DNA from: Myxococcus sp. CA023
GTDB lineage: Bacteria; Myxococcota; Myxococcia; Myxococcales; Myxococcaceae
Length of the DNA: 64,000 bases
NCBI RefSeq assembly: GCF_010998615.1
Contig: NZ_JAAEAH010000017.1
Span: 49,742 to 113,741, forward strand
Reading direction: 5' to 3'
This document shows positions 19,810 through 28,351 of this stretch, one piece after another; position 1 is the stretch's first letter; every line of letters starts with the position of its first letter. Below the pieces are notes generated by a model, which did no database searches, was not told the DNA's origin, and saw only the letters and a program-made list of their open reading frames with translations. The position numbers and the translations under genes were made by a program.

Positions 19810-21483
19810 TCAGTCCTCCTCCTCGACGACCAGCGATTGGAGGGACGGACGGTCCGACTCCTCGTAGCGGGTGCGGGCCCGCAGGAACTCGATGATGTGT
19901 CTATCGATGAGCTCCATGCGCTGCATGAGGAATTCGAGCGTGCCGCCCTCGCGCAGCGTGTCGCGCATGGCGGGGGTGATGGCCTGGCTCTGGAGGACCT
20001 CGGGGGGCGGCGCGGGCTCGTCCCGCAGCACGTCCAGCAGGGGCTGGCCGGGCAGGGGCGGGTGCATCAGGTAGTTGGCGGGGGTGTAGAGGAAGGAGCG
20101 GTACAGCGCGGGGTCCAGCTTCAGCTCGGCGTCGGGCTCCTGCACGGTGAGGGACTTGAGCACGGGGCTGAGGCTGGCGGGGTCGGTGTCGCTGAAGAGC
20201 TGGGACGGCTCCAGCAGGGCGCCGGTGCGCAGGTGCCGCGGCTGGAGCGCGTACAAGGCATTGAGGGCCATGCCCCGCGAGCGCAGCGCGAGGCCGAACG
20301 TCGCGGGCTGCGCGTGCTGGGCCAGCCATTCGTCGGACAGGGGCCGCACCTGCGCCAGCAGGGACTGGACGGATTGCTCTTCGTCGGGGCCGATGGCGGC
20401 CAGCAACTCCTGCGGCGACAGGGCCCGGCTGTCGAGGAAGCTGTCCACCAGGCTACCGCGCCAGAACCCGCGCGAGAGTAAATCCCGGGTGCGCGGCGAC
20501 GGCTCCGGGTGCAGGTGGAAGAAGCGCGCGAGCAGCACGAAGTAGAGCGGGTTCGTCAGCAGGCGCCCGTGTGGGATTCCCGCGTCGCGCTTGAGGAAGA
20601 CGATGACGCTGCGCAGGGCCGCTTCCGTCTGGAGCAGCGTCTGCGTGAGGTCGTCCTCCTCGCGAAGCTGTTTCTGGAAGTCCTGGGTGAAGTCCAGGCC
20701 GAGTACCGCGAGCACGGCCTTGAGCAGCAGGGATTCATCGATGCGGCCGAAGCCCAGCTCCAGCAGGCTGGTGGCCAGCGCCTTCAGGTTGGGCAGCCGC
20801 GAGCCCGCGGTGCCGCCGTAGAGCGCGTTGAAGACCTCGTCGTCAGTGAGCGGCTTTCCGGAGGTGTTGAGCCGCTTGAAGATGATGCGCAGCGTCTTCT
20901 CCTCCGCGGCTTCGACGACGTACGCGGGCATCTGGTACTCGCGCGCCGCCTTGCCCAGACGGATGGCCGCGCGCACGTGCTCCGGGTTCTTCTCGCGCCC
21001 CGGGTAGCGGTCCAGCCAGCCCAGCAGTTGCTCGCTGTCGAGCACCCGGTTGAGCGGTAGCCAGTGCGGAGGCGTCGGCTCGCCGTGCGCGGGCTGGACG
21101 ATTTCCTGCGTGTCCAGGTCGAAGAAGAGCGTGAAGCCGTCCCGCGCGGCGGGCTCCTGCTCCGGGTGGAGGAGCACCGCGGCCAGCGCGGTGATGCGCT
21201 GCTGCCCATCCACCACCCACAGCGCCTGGCTGTGGGAGGGCGCGTCGATGCGCACCGGGCCGAAGCTCACGCTGGCGGCGGGGGCCTCGCGCTTCCAGAA
21301 GAGCAGCGTGCCGATGGGATAGCCGCGGTACACGCTGTCGAGCAAATCCCTCACGTCGCCGGCCTCCCAGCGCAGGGGCCGCTGGAAGTGGGGGAGACGC
21401 ACCTCGCCGCGCCGGACGCGGTCCAGCAGGTCCTCGATGCTGAATGCCGTCGCCTGGGGCCGCCGGGTCAGGGTGGATTGCAT
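19810..21483 (-). CDS. DUF262-domain protein (GmrS/SspE-like NTP-binding domain)
   Basis: A protein of 557 residues starting at the ATG that gives MQSTLTRRPQATAFSIEDLL; the open frame runs further upstream without family similarity. The DUF262 signatures are clear: VRLPHFQRPLRWEAGDVRDL, GYPIGTLLFWK and WVVDGQQRITAL (D92-G-Q-Q-R96). Family members bind or hydrolyse NTP and occur in GmrSD type IV restriction, SspE and BrxU. The C-terminal 350 residues are helical with no HNH/DUF1524 nuclease motif visible, so this is a DUF262-only architecture. It is the first gene of a unit with the HipA-type kinase and a methyltransferase. Confidence 0.85.
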   Translation of the reverse strand: MQSTLTRRPQATAFSIEDLLDRVRRGEVRLPHFQRPLRWEAGDVRDLLDSVYRGYPIGTLLFWKREAPAASVSFGPVRIDAPSHSQALWVVDGQQRITALAAVLLHPEQEPAARDGFTLFFDLDTQEIVQPAHGEPTPPHWLPLNRVLDSEQLLGWLDRYPGREKNPEHVRAAIRLGKAAREYQMPAYVVEAAEEKTLRIIFKRLNTSGKPLTDDEVFNALYGGTAGSRLPNLKALATSLLELGFGRIDESLLLKAVLAVLGLDFTQDFQKQLREEDDLTQTLLQTEAALRSVIVFLKRDAGIPHGRLLTNPLYFVLLARFFHLHPEPSPRTRDLLSRGFWRGSLVDSFLDSRALSPQELLAAIGPDEEQSVQSLLAQVRPLSDEWLAQHAQPATFGLALRSRGMALNALYALQPRHLRTGALLEPSQLFSDTDPASLSPVLKSLTVQEPDAELKLDPALYRSFLYTPANYLMHPPLPGQPLLDVLRDEPAPPPEVLQSQAITPAMRDTLREGGTLEFLMQRMELIDRHIIEFLRARTRYEESDRPSLQSLVVEEED

Positions 21484-21933
21484 GCGCGTACCTCTGTCCG
21501 GCCTGTAACACGCCCCGCACGGGATGCCCGCCTTCCGGTGGCTGCCCTCGGGAATTGCCTGATTTGGACAGTGACAGTGGAATCGTCTGTGTTCACCGGG
21601 TGTGAATGTTCGATTATGGGCTCGGAGGGGGGGCGTGCTTGACGGGCGCTCGCCCACCCTTCAACATGCCGTCCACGTTTCCTCTTCGGAGTGAGACGCG
21701 GCGGCGGTGATTGCCTCCCCCAAAAGCGACACCGTCGTGGAAGTCCCAGTTGAGCCCCGCGCGCCGCGTTCCCCCTCTCGGCGCGCGGTGGCCCCTGGGA
21801 TTCTCGCTCCGCCGCTTGGTTCCATGCCTGCATGACGCACGGGCGTTGTCCGCTTCCGGGCGGTGGTGACGCTCACCGTCGCTTGCGAGGCCCAGGGGCT
21901 CGACGGAGAGTGAGCGCCTCCCCTGGAGGACCT
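21484..21933. other. Intergenic region between divergent DUF262 and M28 peptidase genes
   Basis: No convincing gene is seen. It must hold the promoters of both flanking genes. A 10-bp inverted repeat, CCGCGCGCCG (21757-21766) and CGGCGCGCGG (21779-21788), lies in the half near the peptidase. A less G+C-rich stretch (about 21545-21620) with a GACAGTGACAGTGG direct repeat is the likeliest promoter area for the DUF262 unit. Some open frames cross the region but look like extensions of the flanking genes. Confidence 0.5.
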
Positions 21934-23439
21934 TTGCCCGTCGCCACCTTCATCCTGCCCGCTTCCCTCGCGCTCCAGTTGATGTCGGGAGCCGCACCCG
22001 CCGCGAAGTCGGCGCCCAAGGCCGCCCCCGCGAAGCCCACCGCCACCGCGAAGCGCGCCGCGCCCGTGTACGCGCAGGCGACCGCCGAGAAGCTCATTGG
22101 GCCCGCGCTTACGGATGGCCATGCCTATGCGCGGCTCGCCGAGTTGACGGACGGCATTGGCCCGCGCCTGTCGGGTTCGCCGGGCGCCGAGGCCGCCGTG
22201 CAGTGGGCGCTGCGGTCCTTCAAGGCCGACGGGGTGAAGGCGTGGTTGGAGCCGGTGAAGGTGCCGCACTGGGTGCGAGGCGAGGCGTCCGGCGAGGTGC
22301 TGGCCTCCGAGCGCACGCGGGGGCACCCCCTGGCGCTGCTGGCCCTGGGCGGCAGCCCACCCACCGCGCCCGAGGGACTCACCGCCGAGGTGGTGGAGGT
22401 GACGTCGCTGGAGCAACTGGAGTCGCTGGGCGCGGCGGTGAAGGGGAAGTTCGTCTTCTTCAACCACACCATGACGGTGGCCGCGGACTACGGGCGCTTC
22501 GCGGGGCTGCGCTCACGAGGCCCCGCCGCCGCAGCGAAACACGGGGCGGTGGGCGCGCTGGTGCGCTCGCTGGCCACGGCGTCGCTGCGCACGCCGCACA
22601 CGGGTGCGACGAACTTCCCCAGTGAGGGGCCGCGGATTCCGGCGGCGTCGGTGGCCACGGAGGACGCGGACCTGCTCCACCGGCTGCTGGCGGCCGGCCC
22701 GGTGCGCGTGAAGCTGATGCTGGGCAGCTCCGAGCTGCCGGACGCGGATTCCTCCAACGTCGTGGCGGAGATTCGCGGCCGGGAGAAGCCGCAGGAAATC
22801 GTGCTGATTGGCGCGCACCTGGATTCGTGGGACGTGGGCACGGGCGCGCATGACGACGGCGCGGGCGTGGTGATGGTGATGGATGCCGCGCGCCTCATCG
22901 CGAAGCTGCCGCAGGCGCCCCGGCGCACGGTGCGGGTGGTGCTCTTCATGAATGAGGAGAACGGCCTGCGCGGCGGGCGCGCCTACGCGGAGGCGCACGC
23001 GGCGGAGCTGCCCCGGCACGTGGGCGCGCTGGAGATGGACGCGGGCGGCGGGCGGCCCGTGAGCGTCAGCGTGCGCGCGGGCGAGGGCGGGCAGGACCTG
23101 CTGCGCCCGTGGCTGCCACCGCTGACGGCGCTGGGCGTGACGCAGTTCTCCGCGCGCGAGGCGGGTGGGGCGGACATCAGCCCGCTGATGCCCGCGCGCG
23201 TGCCCTTCTTCGGCGTGGAGGTGGACAGCAGCCGCTACTTCGACGTGCACCACACGGAGGCGGACACGCTGGACAAGGTGGACCCCCAGGACCTGGCGCG
23301 CAGCACCGCCGCCGTGGCGTGGATGACGTACGCGCTGGCGGAGATGCCCGGCACGCTCACGCGTCCCGAGGCGCCGGCACCTCGCGGGCCCGCTCCGGCC
23401 CCGGCGCCCGCGCAGCAGTCGAAGACCTCAGGGAACTGA
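21934..23439 (+). CDS. M28-family metallopeptidase (secreted or periplasmic aminopeptidase)
   Basis: A protein of about 501 residues. A hydrophobic N-terminus (TFILPASLALQLMSG) followed by an Ala/Pro/Lys linker suggests export. A PA-like insert lies at about 130-260. The catalytic domain has GAHLDSWDVGTGAHDDGAG (zinc His and bridging Asp), MNEENGLRGG (catalytic Glu-Glu) and DVHHTEADTLDKV (final zinc His), so all expected ligands are present. The tail is rich in Pro and Ala. The best start is TTG 21934, with CTGGAGGA just upstream; GTG 21910 is an alternative. A strong hairpin follows the stop. It resembles the glutamate carboxypeptidase/aminopeptidase branch that degrades peptides outside the cytosol. 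Confidence 0.88.
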   Translation: MPVATFILPASLALQLMSGAAPAAKSAPKAAPAKPTATAKRAAPVYAQATAEKLIGPALTDGHAYARLAELTDGIGPRLSGSPGAEAAVQWALRSFKADGVKAWLEPVKVPHWVRGEASGEVLASERTRGHPLALLALGGSPPTAPEGLTAEVVEVTSLEQLESLGAAVKGKFVFFNHTMTVAADYGRFAGLRSRGPAAAAKHGAVGALVRSLATASLRTPHTGATNFPSEGPRIPAASVATEDADLLHRLLAAGPVRVKLMLGSSELPDADSSNVVAEIRGREKPQEIVLIGAHLDSWDVGTGAHDDGAGVVMVMDAARLIAKLPQAPRRTVRVVLFMNEENGLRGGRAYAEAHAAELPRHVGALEMDAGGGRPVSVSVRAGEGGQDLLRPWLPPLTALGVTQFSAREAGGADISPLMPARVPFFGVEVDSSRYFDVHHTEADTLDKVDPQDLARSTAAVAWMTYALAEMPGTLTRPEAPAPRGPAPAPAPAQQSKTSGN

Positions 23440-23455
23440 GAGGTGCTGCCGGGCG

Positions 23456-23477
23456 GCCCCTCGGATTTCCGAGGGGC
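23456..23477 (+). terminator. Hairpin after the M28 peptidase gene
   Basis: GCCCCTCGG (23456-23464) and CCGAGGGGC (23469-23477) form a 9-bp stem closed by an ATTT tetraloop, 17 bases after the stop. It has no long U tract. Confidence 0.7.
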
Positions 23478-23524
23478 GCCGTGACGCTTGGGCATGGCCG
23501 GCATTGCTGTTCTGATGCCCGGCC

Positions 23525-24952
23525 ATGTCGACTGACGCGAAGGCAACCGCGACCCAGGCCCTGCTCTCCCTCTGTCAGGACCGCAAGCGCTGGAGGGCGG
23601 AGCTGACCCCAGAGCGGGTGAAGGACCTGCTGTCCCAGGGCGCGGATGTGCACGGCCGAGGGGATTACGGCTCCACGCCGCTGCACTTCGCCGTGCTCGC
23701 GCCCTACCAGCGAGAGCACCCGCTCCCCAGCGTCGACGTGGTGCGGATCCTGCTCGAAGCGGGGGCCGACTCGAACACGCTCGACGACCACGCCCAGACG
23801 CCGCTCCTGCGAGCCTTGCCCTACGACAAGGACGACGCTGGGCAGGACCAACGCGCGCTCGAAATCATCCAACTGCTCCGCTCGGCGGGGGCGAAGGTGC
23901 CGTCCGACGTCAAGGACGCCCGCGCCGCTGTGTTCCGCATGAGCAGCCCACGCCTCTACCGGGAGTTGCTCGACGCGGGCGCTCCCATCGACGCCCGCGA
24001 CGCCATTGACGCCACCGCGCTCCACCGGGCCGCCGCCAACGGGGTGGTGTCCATCGCCGAGTTGCTGCTCGCCCGGGGCGCCGAGGTGAACGTCCTCGAT
24101 GGGCTCGGCCGGACCCCGCTCGGTGTCGCCTTGCGTGCGCGAGCGAATCCCTGGCTCAAGGCAAGCGACCGCATCGCGGCGTTCGCCGCCCTCATCGCCC
24201 TGCTGGAGCGCGCGGGAGGTCAGCCCCGCGTCCCCTTCGCCCGGAGCGAGGATCCGTTCGCGCCGTTCCCCTTCGACCTGTCCGCGCTGCGCGCCGCGGC
24301 ACCGGACAGCGTGCGCGACTTCCCGCACGAGGTTGGCTCCGCCCAGGAGTTCGCCACCGGTCTCCACGGCCACGGTGAGCCCGAGAAGTCGTTGGCCCAC
24401 CTCGCCGCGCTGGGCGGCGTGCTCGACGCGCCCCCCAGGCACGTCCGACTCCAGGGCCCGCTGTCCCTGAAGCGCCCGTTCTTCCACCACGGGGACCTGG
24501 AGGTGGACGGGCACCTCGACATCGGCCAGCCCTTCGCCGTGACGGGCAACCTCATCGTTCACGGCGTCCTGCAGGATGGCGGCAATGACTCGCTCATCAA
24601 CGTGCTGGGCGACGTGCGCTGCCATGCGTTGTACACGGACGGGGAACTCAATGTCCGGGGCGACGTCCACGCAAGAGACGTGGTGATCGGCTATTACAAT
24701 GACCATGTGCTGTCGGCCGGAGCCATCCACGCGCGCGTCGTCATCGAGGACGACCACGGCGTCGACGCCTCGGTCCACGCCGAACATCACTTCGACATCG
24801 ATACGTATCAGCAGGGCCATGGAGAAGGCGTGAACGCGCGCCTGCGCGAGCTGTTCGTCGCCGACGTCTTCGACGCAGACGAGGATGGACGGCTCGACAA
24901 AGGAGAGGTCTTCCACCGGATCCGCGAAGGACTGCCCCTCTTCCGCGAGTAA
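23525..24952 (+). CDS. Ankyrin-repeat protein with C-terminal beta-solenoid and EF-hand-like motif
   Basis: A protein of 475 residues with no signal peptide. Residues about 30-220 hold ankyrin repeats (DYGSTPLHFAVLAPY, DHAQTPLLRAL, DATALHRAAANGVVSIAELL, GLGRTPLGVAL). Residues about 310-430 form a run of short beta-rich repeats of the type GDLEVDGHLDIGQPFAVTGN and GELNVRGDVHARDVVIG, resembling bactofilin or polymer-forming proteins. The C-terminus has DADEDGRLDKGE, which fits a calcium-binding EF-hand loop. This combination suggests a cytosolic scaffold or toxin-immunity-like protein; no enzyme motif is visible. It is preceded by the peptidase terminator and probably has its own promoter. Confidence 0.75.
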   Translation: MSTDAKATATQALLSLCQDRKRWRAELTPERVKDLLSQGADVHGRGDYGSTPLHFAVLAPYQREHPLPSVDVVRILLEAGADSNTLDDHAQTPLLRALPYDKDDAGQDQRALEIIQLLRSAGAKVPSDVKDARAAVFRMSSPRLYRELLDAGAPIDARDAIDATALHRAAANGVVSIAELLLARGAEVNVLDGLGRTPLGVALRARANPWLKASDRIAAFAALIALLERAGGQPRVPFARSEDPFAPFPFDLSALRAAAPDSVRDFPHEVGSAQEFATGLHGHGEPEKSLAHLAALGGVLDAPPRHVRLQGPLSLKRPFFHHGDLEVDGHLDIGQPFAVTGNLIVHGVLQDGGNDSLINVLGDVRCHALYTDGELNVRGDVHARDVVIGYYNDHVLSAGAIHARVVIEDDHGVDASVHAEHHFDIDTYQQGHGEGVNARLRELFVADVFDADEDGRLDKGEVFHRIREGLPLFRE

Positions 24953-25057
24953 CGTCGCGCGGACGACGTTGGACGCCGTGGGGTGTGCTGTCGCCACGCC
25001 TCATGGCGTATGTCTTGCTTTATCCGTGCTTGCGCCATCGCAGGTGGGAGGACATTC

Positions 25058-25384
25058 ATGATGAAGCAGGGCAAGCGTGTTCCGGGGCTGAAGTGGGTCA
25101 TCGCCGCGTTCCTCCTGGCGGGCTGTCGCGGCTCCGAGGGCGAGGTGCCCACGGGGACTGGGTCCAAACTGTCGTTGAAGGAAGGCCAGGTGCTCGGCCC
25201 GGCATGCACCGGGGAGCAGAATGCCTGTCCTGACGGGCTCACGTGCGCCTCGTTCAACCTGGGCGCGGGCCCCGAGGTCCGCTGTGTCCAGTCCCCGGAA
25301 ATCTGTGACTTGTTCAAGTGCAGCAGCGGCGAGTGCGTGGTGTTGGAGAGCCACCCGATCCAGGTTCGTTGCAGCGGCTCCTGA
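25058..25384 (+). CDS. Small Cys-rich lipoprotein
   Basis: A protein of 108 residues. The signal peptide KRVPGLKWVIAAFLLAGC carries a good lipobox (LAGC), so acylation and envelope anchoring are expected. The mature part is polar and contains eight further cysteines in pairs (ACTGEQNACPDGLTC, CDLFKCSSGEC), suggesting a small disulfide-stabilised domain. GGGAGG stands 7 bases upstream of the ATG at 25058; an ATG at 25061 is equivalent. It is convergent with the phosphotransferase gene 8 bases away. Function unknown. Confidence 0.75.
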   Translation: MMKQGKRVPGLKWVIAAFLLAGCRGSEGEVPTGTGSKLSLKEGQVLGPACTGEQNACPDGLTCASFNLGAGPEVRCVQSPEICDLFKCSSGECVVLESHPIQVRCSGS

Positions 25385-25392
25385 GCCGCGCG

Positions 25393-26319
25393 TTACGCGT
25401 CGAAGGGCGGGTGCTCCCCAAGTCCAGTGAGCGCCCGTTGCCCGGCGGTGATGTACTCCGGCCGTCCCTGAGTCTGGCCGAAGGCGATGTCGGCCACCGC
25501 GCGGCAGGCGGCGAACCACCGCGCCCGTGTGAGGACGGCGGGGCTGACCGCGCCATACGTCTCCAGCGCGGCGGTCAGCATGGGCGCTCCGCCCCAGTGG
25601 AACAGTCCGGCGAAATCCCTCGCGGGGTCTGCGACGCACGCATCGCTCCAGTCGATGACCCCCGTGGGAACACCGTGGGCATCGACCAGGACATGCTCCG
25701 CGGCGAAGTCGCCGTGGACCAACCGGGGCGCGCCACGTCCCTCCGTGGGACGCACCCTGAGCCGTTGCTCCCAGTCCGCCGCCCGGTGCGGTTCCACATG
25801 GCTGTGTTCGACGGCGAGCCGCAAATCGTCCACGGCGGCGGCCGACCACGCTTCGAGTTCCGGGTCGTCGTCCGCTGGCACGCCGAGCGCATCGGCTTCT
25901 GCGGGGTCGAGCGCATGGAGCGTTCCCAGGAAGGCGCCGAGCCTGCGGCCGAGGTCCGACAAGTCCAGCCGCTCGGGCTCGACGAGGAGCGCGGGCGTCC
26001 CTGGGAGCTTCTCGTAGCCCGCGAAGCCCGCAGCGAGGTCGGCGGCAGGGTGCGCGAGGAAACGGTAGTTGGGGACCGGCAGGGGAAGCCGGGGCTCGAG
26101 CCACGCCAGCAGGCGCGCCTCCCACTTCAGGTGCTCGGCGGCTTCGTCGCTCTTGGGGAAGCGGAAGACGTAGCGCCCCTCCACCTCGAAGGCCTGATGG
26201 TCCGTGCCTTCCCCCAGGCGGACGACCCGCGCCGTCGCGAGCGAGGGAAAGCGCGCGTGGATGCGCTCGGCGGCCTCCGCGTCCGTGAGCGCGGGTGGCT
26301 GTTCCGCGTCGTGAGCCAT
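25393..26319 (-). CDS. Aminoglycoside phosphotransferase (APH)-family protein
   Basis: A protein of 308 residues. The APH-type kinase signatures are present: VVRLGEGTDHQAFEVEGRYV at the ATP loop, RLVHGDFAAEHVLVDAHG (Brenner motif with the catalytic Asp) and GVIDWSDACVADPARDFAG (metal-binding Asp). Family members phosphorylate aminoglycosides, macrolides, homoserine, choline or other small alcohols, so resistance is only one possibility. It follows the DHA2 efflux gene after 9 bases on the same strand, and an efflux/phosphotransferase pair would suit protection from an antibiotic. Confidence 0.88.
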   Translation of the reverse strand: MAHDAEQPPALTDAEAAERIHARFPSLATARVVRLGEGTDHQAFEVEGRYVFRFPKSDEAAEHLKWEARLLAWLEPRLPLPVPNYRFLAHPAADLAAGFAGYEKLPGTPALLVEPERLDLSDLGRRLGAFLGTLHALDPAEADALGVPADDDPELEAWSAAAVDDLRLAVEHSHVEPHRAADWEQRLRVRPTEGRGAPRLVHGDFAAEHVLVDAHGVPTGVIDWSDACVADPARDFAGLFHWGGAPMLTAALETYGAVSPAVLTRARWFAACRAVADIAFGQTQGRPEYITAGQRALTGLGEHPPFDA

Positions 26320-26328
26320 GCCGCGACT

Positions 26329-28080
26329 CTACTGCTCCGGGGCGCTGGCACGTGACTCGAGGCGCCGGCGCTTGCGGCGCAGGTGCTGCTCCGGAAGGAA
26401 CAGTGTCACCAGCAGCGCCGCGCCGGCGATGAACAGGGCCACGTGGTACACGGCGGAGACGCCGCGAGTGAACGCCATCTTCAGCGCCCGGTCCGCCGCG
26501 TCCACCGCCGCCAGCGCCTGCCGCTCGTCCGCGTCCACCTTCGCCCGGGCCTCGGGAGCGGCCGCCGTCTCCGCACGGCGCCGCTCGGCGTCGAACTCCG
26601 CGCGCACCCGCGCCTTCACCTCATCCGCGCGGAACACCTGCCCGGAGGGCCCGCCTTCGCCACTGACGCCCGGCGCGGCGCGTGTCACTTCGGCCTTCAC
26701 GGAGTCCGGGAGCGCCGAGGTGGCCTGCGCCATGCGCGCCTCCAGCTCCGAGGACAGCGTGGACGCGAACACCGTCCCCAGCAGCGCCACGCCCAGCGTC
26801 ATGCCCAACTGCCGGAAGAAGGTGGCCGCCGCCGTGCCCACGCCAATCTGGTCCGGCGGCACCGCGTTCTGGATGGCCATCGTGTAGAGCGGAATCGAGG
26901 GCCCCAGCCCCAGGCCCACCAGCACCATCTTCGCCGTCACCTCCGCCTGGGTGGAGTCCGGCGTCAGCGTGAAGGCCATGACGGCGAAGCCCGCCATCAG
27001 CAGCACCAGCGAGCCCAGCAGCAACGCCTTGTAGCGGCCCACCCGGGACACGAGCTGCCCGCTCAGCACGTTCCCCGCCACCACGCCCAGCGTCAGCGGC
27101 ATGACCGTCAGCCCCGAGCGCGTCGCCGACAGCCCCACCACGTTCACCATGAACAGCGGCAGGAAGACGATGCCCGACAGGAACGCACCGCCGACGATGA
27201 ACACCGCCGCGTTGCCCGCGCTGAAGGCCCGCAGGCGGAACAGCGTCAGGTCGAGCAGGGGCTCGGGCGCGCGCCGCTCCGCCCAGAGGAAGGCCACCAG
27301 GCCCACCGCCGACAGTGCGAACAGTCCCAGGATGCGCCACGACGCCCAGGCCCAGTCGCCGCCGTCTGTCTGCCCCAGGCTGAGCGCCAGCAGCAGCGGC
27401 ACCAGCGCCACCGCGAGCGCGAACGCCCCCACCAGGTCCAGCCCGCCTCGGGAATCACGCTGGGGCTTCAGCCGCGGCATGCGCGACAGCACCAGCGCCA
27501 GCGCCACCGCGCCCACGGGCAGATTGATGAAGAACACCCAGTGCCAGCCCAGGTGGTCGGTGATGAACCCACCGGCCAGCGGCCCCACCACGCTGGACAG
27601 GCCGAACATGGCGCCGAAGAGGCCCTGGTACTTGCCGCGTTCACGGGGCTCGAAGAGGTCGGCCACCACCGCCAGCGCGGCGGTGAACAGCGCCGCGCTG
27701 CCCAGCCCCTGCACGGCGCGAAAGAGGATGAGCGCCACCGTGGAGCGCGCCACCCCGCACAGGAAGCTGCCCGTGAGGAAGATGAGGATGCCTGAGGCCA
27801 ACACCGCGCGCCGGCCCAGCAGGTCCGACAACTTGCCCCACACGGGCACCATCGTCGTCGACGCGACGAAGTACGACGTGGTGAGCCACGGGTAGAGCGA
27901 GGCGGGGATTCGCAGGTCCGCCTGGATGGCCGGCCCCGCGGTGGCGACAATCGTCTGGTCCAGCGCGGCGAGCAATAGCCCCAGCACCGCGCCCAGCAGG
28001 GTGAAGACCTTCTGGGAGCGCGTGAACGCCGGGAAGGCGGGCGGCGCATCGGCGGTGGCGGGAGCGGCGGACGGGGCCAT
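26329..28080 (-). CDS. DHA2-family (14-TM) MFS drug:proton antiporter
   Basis: An inner-membrane protein of about 583 residues. It has LDQTIVATAGPAIQADL in TM1 (the DHA2 D1 motif), GKLSDLLGRRAVL (motif A) and GLSSVVGPLAGGFITDHLG (antiporter motif C). A long hydrophilic loop of about 90 residues, rich in charged residues, sits between the last two helices, as in EmrB/QacA-type exporters. The open frame runs on upstream to 29052 only as a shadow of the lysyl oxidase gene; the ATG at 28080 begins MAPSAAPATADAPPA and gives the normal length. It forms an operon with the APH-like gene. No EmrA-type adaptor is present. Confidence 0.92.
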   Translation of the reverse strand: MAPSAAPATADAPPAFPAFTRSQKVFTLLGAVLGLLLAALDQTIVATAGPAIQADLRIPASLYPWLTTSYFVASTTMVPVWGKLSDLLGRRAVLASGILIFLTGSFLCGVARSTVALILFRAVQGLGSAALFTAALAVVADLFEPRERGKYQGLFGAMFGLSSVVGPLAGGFITDHLGWHWVFFINLPVGAVALALVLSRMPRLKPQRDSRGGLDLVGAFALAVALVPLLLALSLGQTDGGDWAWASWRILGLFALSAVGLVAFLWAERRAPEPLLDLTLFRLRAFSAGNAAVFIVGGAFLSGIVFLPLFMVNVVGLSATRSGLTVMPLTLGVVAGNVLSGQLVSRVGRYKALLLGSLVLLMAGFAVMAFTLTPDSTQAEVTAKMVLVGLGLGPSIPLYTMAIQNAVPPDQIGVGTAAATFFRQLGMTLGVALLGTVFASTLSSELEARMAQATSALPDSVKAEVTRAAPGVSGEGGPSGQVFRADEVKARVRAEFDAERRRAETAAAPEARAKVDADERQALAAVDAADRALKMAFTRGVSAVYHVALFIAGAALLVTLFLPEQHLRRKRRRLESRASAPEQ

Positions 28081-28351
28081 GTGTCGCGGTGGCTCCCGGG
28101 TCAGGGGGCGCCAGGGGAAAGGTGGGGACGTTCCTATCAGACGGCCACCGGCAGAGCCCCTTTGCGGCACCACATGTTCCCGTGCGGCGGCAAGATTGCG
28201 CCCGTTCCGGCGCCTCAAGGGCGCGCGCCGGGAGATGCCCCGCACCGGGCAAGCACTTCGCGCTGGGTGAAGTGAACGGTCTACGCTGCGGACGTCCAAT
28301 CCCAGACGTCGCGAGGGACCGGCCCGCGACGCGTTTCCCGGACCACACTCC

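Noticed and set aside
21720..21790. Inverted repeat CCGCGCGCCG as a terminator or attachment site
   Set aside because: It lies between two divergent genes where no transcript should end, and G+C-only dyads of this size are frequent in this DNA; it is kept only as a note in the intergenic entry.
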